From contig OX359250.1 of the NCBI GenBank assembly GCA_947179485.1, positions 31,072,654-31,136,653 of the forward strand: DNA of 64,000 bases. Reading direction: 5' to 3'. The stretch is from Allacma fusca (Eukaryota; Arthropoda; Collembola; Symphypleona; Sminthuridae). The notes beneath the pieces are model-generated. The model did not search any database, was not told where the DNA came from, and saw only the letters and a program-made list of their open reading frames with translations. Below, in pieces: positions 52,462 to 64,000 of this stretch; positions within the stretch are counted from its first letter, which is position 1, and the number at the start of each line of letters is the position of its first letter. The position numbers and the translations under genes are program-made.

Positions 52462-55394
52462 GGTTGCTCGATTAGTTAGTTCCGGAATTCAGACTAGTTA
52501 ATGTCAATTGTAACACAATGAGATGCGTCCTGGGATGACCTCCCCTTCTATGTTACCTTCTTCCTTCACCTTCATAAATTCAGATTAGTCAATGATATTG
52601 TTAAAGATCAGTGAATAATGAAATGTAATTCAAAAATACTCTAATACAAAAGTGTAGTATAAAAATGTGTCTGAGATTGTAATGCGAAATAACGGGATAC
52701 AATAAAGACATACATATATAATTACATACAAAGACTAAACACAATAATACAGATTAAATTATAAATTAAACTAAGGACTTACCATGGAAATATCAAGTGA
52801 AGGTTTCCATTCCTATTCCGATCTCTGTTAAATCAAATCCTGCCAGTAATGCCTTTCCGCCTGTGAACAGATTCAAACTGCACGGCATAACCGAGACACC
52901 ATAGAGTTGATGCACTACTACTCAATTAGGGCTTGCCATAGACTCCCACGTGCAATCTCCTGCATTAAAACCCAAGCAGTCGTATCCTCTGTATGTCTAG
53001 ATTCAAAGCTCCCGCAAATGCTCTACTCTGCTATGGAATTAAGTTCCCACTCCATGCGTTACAAGTGCTATCTATTAACTCCATCAGTATTAAGCTTCAC
53101 TAAGGGGCGAAGTACCACAAAGTGATGCGACAGCAATAGGTAATAACAATCACGCTAAACGTTTATGTAGATATTACTAGTGCGCGTTAATTAAGACGCA
53201 TTGAGCCGTTTATGTACACTCATCCACGTATGTACGTACACATATATTTTGCACAGTTGATTATATTTATCATAGGATTAGTTAAATTCATTGTATAATC
53301 TTTCTCACAAGCAGCATGTGTACACTAAAATTTGGAGTAATATCTGCAAGATTTCTATCGGTCCATATTGTAAAGCATCCGTAAAAGTTTTGTACGAGGA
53401 CCTTTGTCGCTCGGACAGTGCCTCTATCGGAGACGTATGTATTACCGTGTATTTAAAAGTGATCTATTTTAATTTCTGGAGGTCAAATGTATGAACCGAT
53501 CTCCTCAAAAATCCATAGGGTTCGGTTCATATTACACATTGTCATGTGTCACTGTGAAGTTTGAGTTGTGTGATGACAATTGTTGTGGTTTTGCATTTAT
53601 GAGGAGGTCGAAGGGGCAGATAAGTAAACCATACAAAATTGATATACTACCAAGAACTTCGTGAAACGACAAGTATACGTGGTAATAAAACATTGTTGAG
53701 TGGATAAGCTCTATAGGAGATATGGATTGTGTGCAGGGGTTGATTAGTAAAATAATTTTTACCCGGGCCCTAACCCTCAAAATAGATTTGTGGGCCTTTA
53801 CACATGATATGTGCAATCTGAGGGCCTTAGTCAAAATTTTTTTTACCCTGGCCCTAAATGTTTTACCCGGTCACCCCGTAAATCCACCCCTCCTTTGTGT
53901 GCAATCGGAGAATGGCTCGGGAGCTTGCAAGTCATACGCTAGAGCCAGTGAGTAAGAACGTGATTGTCGTCTTCATTGTCTTAACTTGACAGCATATGGC
54001 ATATAAAAAATTATCGCTGCGAGATAATTTGAGGCTGCGCAGTAGCAGGAAACAGCTATACGACGTTTATATTATAGCAAGATATGTACTAGGCCTGCAT
54101 GCATTTTTGTTTTATTACCTATTTGTCCCTAAAAAGCGCTTATTAATGCCATCTATTACCATCGTTTGATACGAATTTCCAAGTTTCAGATCTAAAAAAC
54201 CACTCCATCGATTTCAACTAAAAGTACGAACTCAGCCATACGATTGGTATAGTGTTTCTATTCGAGTTCGGGAAACTCAAGGTTTTGTGAACGAGTCGGG
54301 TTCGAGCCGAGTTCGAGTCAATTTTTTTGGTACCGGTCGCCGGTTTCTGGTATCAAGTTCTTGATCCGAAAAAATCGGGTCGAGTTTGATAAAACTACCG
54401 GCCCCATCAAATACATACATACATACATACATACATAGGACGGCGTCAGCAACTGCCATCTGTCCTTACTCCCTTTATAGTATTATGGCTCATTCCAAAA
54501 ATTCCCGTTACAAATTTAAAAAATAAAACATTTTCGAAAAATGTTTTGATAATTTTTGAAAAATACTGTTACTAGTACTGACTGGTGTGTGTATAAAAAT
54601 GTAATTGAAATCGGTGGAACAGTTCGGAAGACAACAAAGATTTTATTCCTTTTTATATTTTTTTTACGTACGAACACGTGGAACGATTTCAACCAATAAA
54701 GAATTTATCCGAGGAAGTTGAGTTTAAAGAGTGCTCACAAAAATTTTGAGCAAAATCTGACAAACAGTTTCGGAGGAAAAGTGTGGGACGTGCAGATGTT
54801 ATTTTTCTTATGCACGAACAATCCGACCAATTTAAAACAATAACGAACTCATATGAGTTTTCCTCCTAAACAATGTTAACAAAAACAGGTTGAACATAAC
54901 AATATTTTCGTTCACATGGAACGAAAACATAAGGAAGTGGGGTCTTTTAAATGGTTACAAATTGAATTTGTTATTTTCTATTTAGTTTATTTTAATTATT
55001 ACTATTTTCATAAACTGAGGAGTGATGCAAAGTCGAAAGTTATAAATATTTAAAATCTTAGCATTCTTCGTTGAAACAAATTTTTGATCTTAAAACCCAT
55101 AAGGGCAGGGGAAGTATGTAACTACAGTAAAAACAGTGAGCAGTCAATATGAAATGCTATTTTAATTCCTGGATTCCTGACTGCTCCTCAAAATCTTACG
55201 ACACTAATATGATCTTAAGTAAGCTTAATTTTTGTAATTTTCCCTGTACATCTGATTGACAAAAATGTAAATTAAATAATTTTAAATTATTAATTTGTAC
55301 CTCACAAATAAAACCTCATGGCTAATCTGGAAGTGGATTACCATCTACTGGTGGAAATATGGGCCACGTAAGAGACGAAAATTGAAATACGAAA
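52462..55394. other. intergenic region between divergent genes
   Basis: No supported gene. It holds the divergent 5' flanks of TMEM170 and SLC35G1, a short internal duplication around 53740-53880 (two stretches with TTTTTACCC-GGCCCTAA), a (CATA)n tract at 54411-54436, and diverged repeats of AACCAATAAAGAA type around 54690-54840. Confidence 0.6.
54411..54436. repeat. (CATA)n microsatellite
   Basis: About six perfect tetranucleotide units. Confidence 0.9.
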
Positions 55395-57247
55395 ATGAAC
55401 CCCAAAGAAAAGCTCATCAATACCAAAGCCACAGTTTCTCTTCCAGTCCAGCCAACAGTTGAGGTCACACCAGCAGCCCCTACATCCTCAAATGGCCCCA
55501 CAACCACCAAGGATGTCTTGCGAAAGGTCCCAGGTCCAGCCTCCCCTCCGACAGTGCCGGCACCTCCTGTCAAAGCAGACAAGAACAGGCTTAAAATACC
55601 AGACAAATTGAACAAGAAACCAGACTCCGAGAATTCCATCCCTTTATCCGAACATTCCACTAGCGATGTTCTCCGGGAATATTTCGCTCCTGGGAAAAAC
55701 CGGGAAAAGAAAGTTCGTCCGGGACTAGCGACCTCTTCTGGAATTGGGGATAGCTCCGAAGCCTTTGCGTCCCTCGTAAGCAGTACCGAAGACCATTCCG
55801 AAACTACTGAGTCCCACGGAACTCGAGAAAGTCTCCTAATTGGGAAATTATCCGGAGATTCCGTCTTAGAAGCTAAAACTCACGGTAAATGTTGTACCTG
55901 CTGGTTACGAACCCGAGGACTTATACTGGCAGTCCTCAGTTCCTTTCAACTCTCTTTAACGGCCTACTGTGCTTTCAACTTGCACAAAAGAAGATATTAC
56001 AGCATGCCCGTCATGTCCTTGACCAGATTTAGTGGGATTTTCTTCTTCTCTTCAATTATTATTCCATGGTTCATTCATCATCATACTCAAATCATTTCGA
56101 CCGTGTATCCCCTCAACACCTGCGATCGAAGACTGTCTGTTTTAAGGATGTTTGTTAGCATTCTTTTTTTTTAAATCAATTTTTACCATACGGTTCATTC
56201 TCATTTGAAATTTTTTATAATTATTTTTGTTTTAATTTTGTCAAATTTGATGCCCCTTCCAGTTGCGTGCCTTCATCGGTTCCATCTCAATAGTATTTCA
56301 GTTCTACTCTCTGAAGCACATTTCACCGGCAGATAGCTCTGTAATCCTGCACTGTAACCCAGTTTTCGTGGCATTTGGTGCTCGATTATTCCTGAAAGAG
56401 AAAGTAACCATTTGCGCGAGTATTACGGGTAAAAATGTAATATTTATATATAATATTATTGTACGAATTTTGAATTATATAACTAAATAAATATCTTTTG
56501 GCGCAGCAATTTTAGCCATAATTGGGGTCGTCCTTATTTCGAAACCCCCGTTCCTGGCTGGAGAGGATGAGTTCGACAGTCAGCAATTGGTACGTTCTTA
56601 GACATACTTGACCCTTGTTTGGAAATGTTTTACAGCAAGTAATTACTTTAAATATATGATCCCTGCTTTAGTAAATTTTTGAAGATTGTTACAGATTGGA
56701 ATAGGCTTCGCCATTGCTGGTATGTTCACATTAACAGCCTCAGTTTTGCTGATGCGAAGTCTCCGTGAGCTTCATTTTAGTATGCTGAACTCTGTTTTTG
56801 GATTTACTGGGATGGTCACGGCCCTTATATTGGGGTTAGCGACACGAGATCTAGTGAGAACTGCTGAAATAGAGGCCACTGATTTTCTTATATTATTTGC
56901 AATGGCAGTACTCTCCTTTGGTGGGATTTATTGTATGACAATGGCCCTCACGTATGAACAAGCTGGCCCTGTTGCAGTTGCCAGATCCTCCGAAGTAATT
57001 TTCTCATTTCTTTGGCAAATGATATCCAACATCTTCCCTGATACTTTGAGGTAGTTCTTACTCAACTGTCTTGTTTTTAAAGGAATTTCAATGAATGAAA
57101 CTAAAATGAATGATTGATGGGCTTTGTAGCATAGGCGGTGCTACATTAGTTTTGACATGTATCCTGCTCACCGGTTTCTACAAATACGTAGCAGGGCTCG
57201 ATCCCTCTCATAAATTAAGGCGTTGGTTTTGGTTCGTTTTGAAATGA
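55395..57247 (+). CDS. SLC35G1: SLC35G1-like EamA/DMT transporter
   Basis: Five exons: 55395-56153, 56263-56428, 56507-56589, 56695-57050 and 57130-57247 (stop TGA), in phase, about 493 aa. The N-terminal ~165 residues are a Pro/Ser/Thr-rich soluble tail. A Cys-rich juxtamembrane motif (KCCTCW, residues 165-170) and multiple membrane segments follow. Family matches are LRAFIGSISIVFQFYSLKHI, LFLKEKVT, the EamA block VVLISKPPFLAG, and SIGGATLVLTC near the end, paralleling human SLC35G1 (365 aa), a ten-segment drug/metabolite-type carrier of ER and plasma membrane (also called POST). The donor of exon 1 is uncertain: GTTAGC at 56154 is preferred for its +5 G, while GTTTTA at 56139 (5 codons shorter) is also in phase. 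The other introns are short and have good sites. The start is the first ATG of the open frame. Confidence 0.9.
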
Positions 57248-57330
57248 TCTTATGACATGAATTGACTGTTGAACCATTTTTGGAACTTCTTCTTCTCATG
57301 TAAAAAAAATCGATAATAATAATCGATAAA

Positions 57331-57336
57331 AATAAA
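57331..57336 (+). terminator. probable polyadenylation signal of SLC35G1
   Basis: AATAAA lies 84 bp after the stop codon in AT-rich sequence, followed by a T-rich stretch. Confidence 0.5.
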
Positions 57337-58453
57337 TCGAATATATACATACTTACGATTGAGTATCACATTTTTTTTTTGCTCTGAGAACTTCCAGTAA
57401 ATACTGTCAGCCTGATTTCTCGAATTTCTTTGAAATATGTATTGGACAGATTTTTGAATTATTGACCTTTTAGCCCTCCAGTTTTATACAGCCCAGGAAA
57501 AAATGTTCAGTATAGCTCGTATTTTCCACATCGTATTTACAGAAAGGGTAGAACAAGCCAGGCTTGCGTCTAAATAATATCCTTTGAAAACAATGCGCTC
57601 GGGAGCATCCACGGCTGTCAAATTACTGGAAAATCTTGTCTCCGTAGTTTAAAGTTTAACTCAAACACAAAATGAAACAAGGGAAATTCTTAAGAAATAC
57701 ATTACGGAGAGTTACAAGGGACGCTTGTACTTATTCTTAGTTATGTCATCTATGTACACAATCCTTAAGACAAAATCAGATAAATCATCTTCAACCCGAG
57801 GATGATTTTAAAAGGCAAGATAAAATTAAATAATATTCAAATAATAATTAATTCTGGTTGTATATTTTTAAAACTAAAGTTCATAACCTTGTTTTAAAAG
57901 CGTCTTGCACTTTAACAATTTATTTATGGTAATGAGGAACATCCTCACTTATTTTATATACAGATAAAATGCATTTATGTTGGGGATCTTGTAACTCAAA
58001 AGCAATGGAATTCAAAATTTTATTAATATTCCCAGGTCATCAAATACGACTGGTCATGAGTGGTCTCTCCAGTGAACAATGTAATAAGAATTATGACTGA
58101 AGATTTTGATTTCTCAATTTGTGGACTTTTGAAATTATGAAAAAAAAGTACTTGTGAAAAAAAGCATAATGTAAGGCTTGACTGAGACATGTCAAGAATA
58201 ATAATAATTATTATTGACTGGGGAACGTGCAGTAGTGGCATCCTTGGAAGGCATTTACACAAATATTCCCAAATATTCCGAATATCCCCACTAGAGCCCG
58301 TTTTGTTTGTCCTGTTGAGTTGTAGGGAATTCGGAAGAAAGTATTGACGTCTGTGTGTAGTCTGTGGGAGCAAAAAGCCGTGACAGTTCCAGTGCACGGA
58401 TGGAAGAACTAAATGAAATTATGACCCCTTTTCGGGTTACAAGTGCTTTCAGG

Positions 58454-58831
58454 TACAGGGATTTCTCGGTACAACGGCATCCTCTTGTAAGAGGAATTTC
58501 GCTACAGCGACAAAAATAGTTTTTTAAAAGGGTTCTCCTTTACCACAATTAGCAAACGACCATAGTATGATAAACGACTGGCCATAATATTATAATATTT
58601 GGATTACATGCCCCGTACCACTTTATTAATTTCATTCTTTGGAAGAGGAAATTATGGTGCTGTCGGGATGAACAACTCCTTTTTAAGAGCTCGGTCTTTT
58701 GGAACTATAACAAATCTGTACAAATCCCTGGATCTTAGAGTAGACTTCGTATTTTTTTTTTACCCTGTCAAAAATATACTCTCACAAGGAGCATTCGTAA
58801 GGTGGTCCCGTTATAAGGGGTTTATTGTGTA
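58454..58831. mobile_element. pogo/mariner-like MITE (degraded)
   Basis: About 378 bp between loosely inverted ends: left TACAGGGATTTCTCGGTACA and right (reverse complement) TACACAATAAACCCCTTATA, both followed by an ACGG block. Internal words such as CCTCTTGTAAGAGG and TTTCGCTACAGCGAC resemble the family seen again at 62.1 and 63.0 kb. TA at the edges fits a TA target site. The plus-strand open frame 58599-58874 is internal to the element. Confidence 0.5.
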
Positions 58832-61451
58832 TGCTCTGTTGGGCATGTTCTCTATTGGAGCCAAAATCTTTTGATAGGTTCACATTTTCCACAACGTTAA
58901 ATAATTGTTGTCCTTGTATTAGCAACCCGTTCTACGAACGACAGTAACAGTGAGCAAGGTTCAAAGATTTCAAGCTGGTATAGGGCACGTGACAGAAAAA
59001 TTTAGGAAAATCGAGAATTAAAGCCATCGACTTCGCCAATATAAAATAAGACACCACATTTAAGCCTTTAAGATAATTATTGCTCCTTCCAAATCAATAG
59101 AAGCGAGGTAAAAATTAAGAAATTGTACCCACAATTTTCTTTAAAACAATTTGAAATTTTATTTTACCTTCAAACAAAATATTTTAATTACAAACTTGAC
59201 AAACAAAGACACGTTATGATAAAATGCTTAAAAAGTCAAACCAAAATTTAAAAAATTAACCAACCCGACACGCAAATTATAGTCCTTTAAGAAATGAGGC
59301 AATAGGGACAGAAAGTAAAGGCATAGGAGAGGATGGGAAGCAGTTAGGACGTAAACCAACGGAAAGTCCGGAATAGGATTCCCCATTACAAGTCCATACG
59401 AACGGAATCAAGACAAGGAGCATTCTCCGGAAACATGGACCAGCGGTAAAGACCACATAACCAACCGCCAAGGCAATGGATTACAGAATGATCACAAGTG
59501 TGGAAATGCTCGACTTTTGTACCCTCCAAGGGTCGGGGGAAAGTACAGTGAGTACATATATGCCTCGTTATCTGGGGAGAAAGACGGGACTAAACTGCTT
59601 ACAATAATTATAAAGGTATGCTAATGAACTATACCGAAAGATTTATTACATGCACACATAACTCCACTAGCAGCGTTATGCAACTGGGTCGTTGTGGGAC
59701 AGGTGAGAGTATTTTTTAAAGCCAAGCCTCGAAGGGACTTGCTTTCTACTTTAGAACCAACGCTCAGATTGTGAAAGTACTTGTTGAGACATCCGTATTT
59801 TTGAATATCCCGCCAAAGTTAAATTTCGAAATTTTTGGTTTACTGCTATTACATTAAAAACTTTTTTTTTTCATAAATTCTCACTAATAGCTTTAAGTTT
59901 AAACGTTCGTCCAAGTTTACAGCACCAAATTCAAATTCATGTTTCTAAACTTAGAGCCCACGCACGCATACGAAGGTATAAGAGCTCTGTGATCTGTGAC
60001 TACAACATGTGATAATGGACTTGCTTGAGCAGTTATGCTTTGAAGTTTTTACTTTCACCTCCCCCCAAGAAAGTGCCCTTGTAAAGTCATGGCTTTTACT
60101 CGTGATTACAAATGAGTTGAAACATGTGCCCTCGCCTCATAGATTCTCTCTGTGTAGGTTCTCGTCGTGGTTAGAAACCCTGCGCCGCCTCGCTCATCTC
60201 TCCCAGTAACCTTTCATTATATGTATGGAGCTGTCCCACTCTCCTACTCTCATGAGTACTGTGATATACCTGTCTAGTTAAAAGCGGAATGGATGAATAT
60301 CCCGCATGTTCCCCGTAGTGCAATCATTTATACGCCCGGTATAAATCTCTCACTTTGTAATAACTTCATAGTTCTGGAAATACTCATAATGATCTAGAGT
60401 CAAGTGGAAGAAGAGAATTTGCCCTTGTGGGCCTGGATTTTAAATTGCTGTTATTAGTATTACATTTCTCATGTTAAATTCTATTCGAAGCTTTTATTTT
60501 CAAAAATCCGCTATAAATAAGAAGTGAGAGATGTAGTAGCTACTCAGGTGGTAATTTCAAGAATTTGGGCTAAGATTTTAATTATTTGAGTATATATCAC
60601 GAATATTATGAAGCACTTGATTCTCAAGTTCAAGCTCTGAGAATTAAGTTTAAAATCCAGGGAATTCCAAATTCGAGTGTGTCAACTTGAAACTCATGAG
60701 GGAACACATGGGACAACTTGGGAACTTTAGAAAATTAATTCGGGGTGGGATTTAACATAGGAAACATTTTTACAAGAGAAATGGGACCGTTTCCCTTAAT
60801 TAATAATTTTATGCTTTGACGACGTCTCACGAAAACCAGGGCGAGTTGGGATGGGATTGTGGGTACGAATATATATATATAGAATGTAGGGACATTGGGC
60901 CATACGCCTATAAAGTATTCACAGGAGATTGCAATCCGACCAGGAGTTGAAATGTCACGGTGTTTGCTGGTGAGCTAAGACTGGCACAACAGTTCCAGAC
61001 TGAACATAACTTTGGGTGTCCACAGCCTTGAAATTCTCGCTTACCTTCACAATGGCCTTTCATCATAAGTCATTATTTATGATGCTAAAGCTGAAGCCTC
61101 CTCTCGGGAAGTGTAGGATATGTTGACTATTGTGCTCAATGTTTGCACAACTTACAAGTGTAGACGTGGCAGCATTAGGACATTGAAATCAATGCAAATT
61201 ATTATTTCTCCGCTAGTTTGTTCCAACAGCAATCACTCATTTGATTCATCGTCAGGCATAACGATCAACTATGAATTCTGATTTGCACATGACGCCATAA
61301 AACCTTGTCCTCCCCCACTACAGCAGCCCTTAGAAGGATCAATGACAAAAAATATTTATACACTCATAATTTTTCTGCAAAAGGACTTTGAAATTTTATT
61401 AACTTTTAGGAGATATTTTAAATTGTTAGAAAATACACTTTCACAAAGCTA

Positions 61452-61690
61452 TGTATGTTAATTTTTGGGTAAATTACTTACTATTCAACACAATGTTATT
61501 CCTTGGGTAAATTACTATTCATCATAATGTTATTCCTTGGGTAAATTACTATTCATCATAATGTTATTCCTTGGGTAAATTAATATTCAATGCAATGTGA
61601 ATGTTTGAGTGAATTATTATTCACCGTAATGTTAATCGTAGAGTGATTTCCTATTCATTGTAATGCTAATCTTTGAGAAAATTACCATTC
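61452..61690 (+). repeat. 34-bp tandem array
   Basis: About seven copies of a 34-bp unit containing ATGTTATTCCTTGGGTAAAT. The three central copies (starting 61493, 61527 and 61561) are nearly identical and copies decay toward both ends. Confidence 0.85.
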
Positions 61691-62099
61691 AACCCAATAA
61701 TAGTCTTCAAGCAAGTTACTCCCCAACAGAGCACAGAAATTTGAATAAATTCGCAATTGACACAATGTTAATTTCGTTTTTTCTTCAATTTCCACGTGTG
61801 CCAAAACTTGGTGCATGTTGTCATTTCTTATGTCAAAATTATTCGACACAGCAACCGCCAGTTATGTTTGTTCAAAGCCTTATAAATCTACTGCAAACAA
61901 GTTGATCGTTATTTGGAAATGGTTTAAGATTTGCTTAAAAAATAATAATGCATCTCAAATTTCAACTCTTTAGGGGTTGAGACAAGGGGGTTGAAACAAA
62001 CTTTAAAAAACCTGGAATGTTTAATTATTATTACAGTTAGGAAAATTTGAGGAATTGATTTTTTTAATCTGCCCATTTTCTGGGTTAAGGGGGAGTAAA

Positions 62100-62385
62100 A
62101 GGTAATGTGGTACTTGTGAACAGAACAACACCTACACGTGCACTGACAGAATAACAAATATTCCAATTAGTTGATTCTCCGACGGAATAAACAAAGCAGT
62201 GACAAATATTCTATACGACGCACCCTCTTTATAAGGGCCCCCATAAAATCCGCCGAATTCCTCACTTATAATCACATGCTTCAGAAAAAAACTAATTCTG
62301 TACGGCACGGTAATGTGCCCAGGTATTATTGCCCCTTGGGAGACAATTCCCTTATGAGAGGGTCTCTTATAGCGAATCTACAATT
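62100..62385 (+). mobile_element. MITE fragment related to 62989-63457
   Basis: Shares AACAAATATTC-AATTAG-TGA and the following ~120 bp with the element at 63.0 kb in the same order, and ends in a terminal-repeat-like GTCTCTTATAGCGAATCTA. The left end is not identifiable. Confidence 0.5.
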
Positions 62386-62876
62386 TATTCATGTAGCCCT
62401 GTGGGTAGCAATTGTAACTATACATACCTGGAGTTTTCCATTATGTATTACAATTTTAGCAGACGTATTTACTACTTCAGACTTCAGTATTTAGGAACAT
62501 TAGAAAGTACAACATACACATTTGGACTCTTGCTATTATTAATGTTCTCATTTTCACGCCTACTAATATTGTTTTATTAAAATAAAGAAATGTCCTTTCT
62601 GTATCTCAGCCTGTGTGATCATCAAGAATCTCACCTTCACTTTTGGTGTCATCTTCCCTCCCTAGTGCTCAATTACTAGCATCTCTCCACTCCCTGGTTA
62701 TTTCCATCCCTTCGTTAGAAGCTGAAAATCTATTTTCATCTATTTTGTCTAAAGACTATTTTAACGAAGGTGTGACTATATAATTACATAGAGCTATCCC
62801 CCATAGTAAATTTTACAGTCCTATAAATTGTTGATAAACAACTATCTCTGCGGACATTTCCCACGAAGTTCCAATC

Positions 62877-62981
62877 ATGTCTGAGGCTCTTGAATCCCTA
62901 ATTAAAAAGCTCCAGCTCGGATTGTACTCCGATGCGATGAGAGTTGTTGATAAAACACTGATCAAGAATTCAGCACAGGGC
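62877..62981 (+). CDS. first exon of a gene leaving the window, TPR-like N-terminus
   Basis: An ATG in good context (AATCATGTC) opens 35 codons beginning MSEALESLIKKLQLGLYSDA, followed by MRVVDKTLIKNSAQG. The amphipathic helix pair and the spacing of small and aromatic residues resemble one tetratricopeptide repeat, as at the N-terminus of large TPR-scaffold proteins. The family cannot be named from so little. The donor is probably GTGTAC at 62982 (phase 0) or the overlapping GTACAC. Reading on leads directly into the end of a MITE and a stop at 63027. No second exon is recognisable before the window edge. Confidence 0.45.
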
Positions 62982-62988
62982 GTGTACA

Positions 62989-63457
62989 CAGTCAAACCTC
63001 GTTATAAGGGAGCAGGACCACAGATTTGAAAATCCATCCCCCTGACAAGCCGTTCCTTCAGCTTCCTGGCTTGAGCATAATTTTAAATACATTACAAATG
63101 GAATGAAAGCCTCCCTTATAGAACGAGAGCTTCTTCAGGAAAAGGTCCGTTCTAACGAGACTCTCTGTTTATTTACGTAGAACAATCCCCATGTTGACGG
63201 ATCCATGCAAGAGGAAAACAAATATTCTAATTAGCTGACTTCCAGTACTCGTCAAGAAAGAAGCGAGCGGAAAATATCCTACACATGTAAAATTCTCTTT
63301 AGTAGGGCAGCCCTAAATAAATATCCCTCTTACAATCCCTTATGCTATCCCACGAGGGGAAAAAAATAAATTAGGACCGTTCAAATAATTTGTGAAAAAA
63401 CAAAAATTTTAAAACCTTCCCTTGTAAAAAGAATTCCATTGTAAAGAAATTTGACTG
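62989..63457. mobile_element. pogo/mariner-like MITE
   Basis: 469 bp with inverted ends: left CAGTCAAACCTCGTTATAAG, right (reverse complement) CAGTCAAATTTCTTTACAAT. Outer bases are CA on the left and TA on the right, so the expected TA target duplication is imperfect. CAGTCAAACCTCGTTATA is typical of TA-targeting pogo/Tigger-type ends. No transposase frame is present. Confidence 0.65.
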
Positions 63458-64000
63458 TACATATGTACAGAGCGAGTTGAGCCGAGTGTTTCCAAAAACA
63501 TTATTGTCTTCTTTCTTTTACTTGATCCTTCCATCGCACTTGAGCCTTCAATCTCGTACCCAAACGATTGCGTTATTGGTAAAGCCAATTAATTCCAATG
63601 ATTTATCTCCCCTTTCAATTATTTAGTTTCCATGACTATCGGTCTTCAGGAAGACTCTAGACTCCAGCCCTGGTCCCAGTCGAGTCCTCATCAAAGCAAT
63701 ATAAATTCTTAAGTAGTCCACTATAGTCCATTGTCTTGTTCGAAGCTCCACAAATCCTTATAATTGTAAAGTACCAGCTCCTTTCTTTCCTCTCTTCACA
63801 CTCTATTTATAAGTGTGCAAACATAGAAGCCGTCACGGTGCACTCATCTTATAACAGCACAGTGTACTCGGGATACAACGGGCGTACAAAGTACTATTTG
63901 TGGGGAAACACATGTGTGTGCTCAATATTGGACCCAGCACTTCTTGTCACTATCCCTCAGCATTGGGTATTAAAATATAGGTATGGAGATCAGTGGGTTT

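Larger units (their letters stand above)
57340..62870. other. gene-free interval
   Basis: No spliced gene is supported. The interval contains a pogo/mariner-like MITE (58454-58831), a 34-bp tandem array (61452-61690) and a MITE fragment (62100-62385). An open frame at 59277-59471 (minus) is rich in hydrophobic residues but has no family match or splice context. Confidence 0.55.

Noticed and set aside
58599..58874. 91-codon plus-strand open frame
   Set aside because: It is contained mostly within the MITE at 58454-58831 and runs through its terminal repeat.
59277..59471. Hydrophobic 64-codon minus-strand frame
   Set aside because: Could suggest a membrane segment, but there is no splice context, family match or neighbouring exon.

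Overview
This is eukaryotic nuclear DNA from an arthropod. The evidence is spliced genes with GT-AG introns, AT-rich intergenic DNA full of TACATA, CA and GA microsatellites, and a gene set of metazoan families, including the arthropod/vertebrate Dof-BCAP adaptor. The ACATAC/ATGTACAT sequence texture reminds me of caligid copepods (sea lice), but that is a weak impression. I see no prokaryotic genes, CRISPR array, rRNA or tRNA.

Layout. 1-11.4 kb is gene-poor and repeat-rich. 12.06-13.84 kb (+) is CFAP96, an eight-exon ciliary microtubule-associated protein of 343 aa. It converges on the 3' end of the main gene of the window, a stumps/Dof/BCAP (PIK3AP1-like) signalling adaptor on the minus strand. 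Nine exons at 15.43-23.60 kb encode its TIR-like, TIG-like, DBB/ankyrin, coiled-coil and proline/tyrosine-rich parts. Two further minus-strand exons at 45.37-46.58 kb encode a Ser-rich N-terminal region. They join the TIR exon in phase across a putative intron of about 21.8 kb, and the composite protein would be 1,307 aa. A small two-exon plus-strand gene of unknown function (22.90-24.19 kb) appears to be interleaved with the stumps TIR exon. 24.3-45.3 kb holds no convincing protein gene, only microsatellites, duplications and a few weak coding-like islands.

47.54-48.43 kb is a complete non-autonomous hAT-type transposon with a perfect 8-bp target duplication. 48.88-49.86 kb is a second copy of a segment at 37.56-38.75 kb inside the large intron, and the two share an identical 87-bp core. 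50.7-51.2 kb holds a broken coding-like region. 51.82-52.46 kb (-) is TMEM170, a small ER/nuclear-envelope membrane protein (127 aa). 55.40-57.25 kb (+) is an SLC35G1-like EamA transporter (about 493 aa) with a long Pro/Ser-rich N-terminal tail. 57.4-62.8 kb is gene-free apart from pogo/mariner-like MITEs and a 34-bp tandem array. At the right edge a plus-strand first exon with a TPR-like N-terminus (62.88 kb) starts a gene that runs out of the window, with a MITE lying directly after its splice donor.

The genes are independent transcription units. The most useful points are the complete exon model of the FGFR adaptor, the interleaved antisense gene, the duplicated element with an identical core, and the intact hAT element. 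Splice models rest on phase agreement and family resemblance read by eye, and no transcript data were available.
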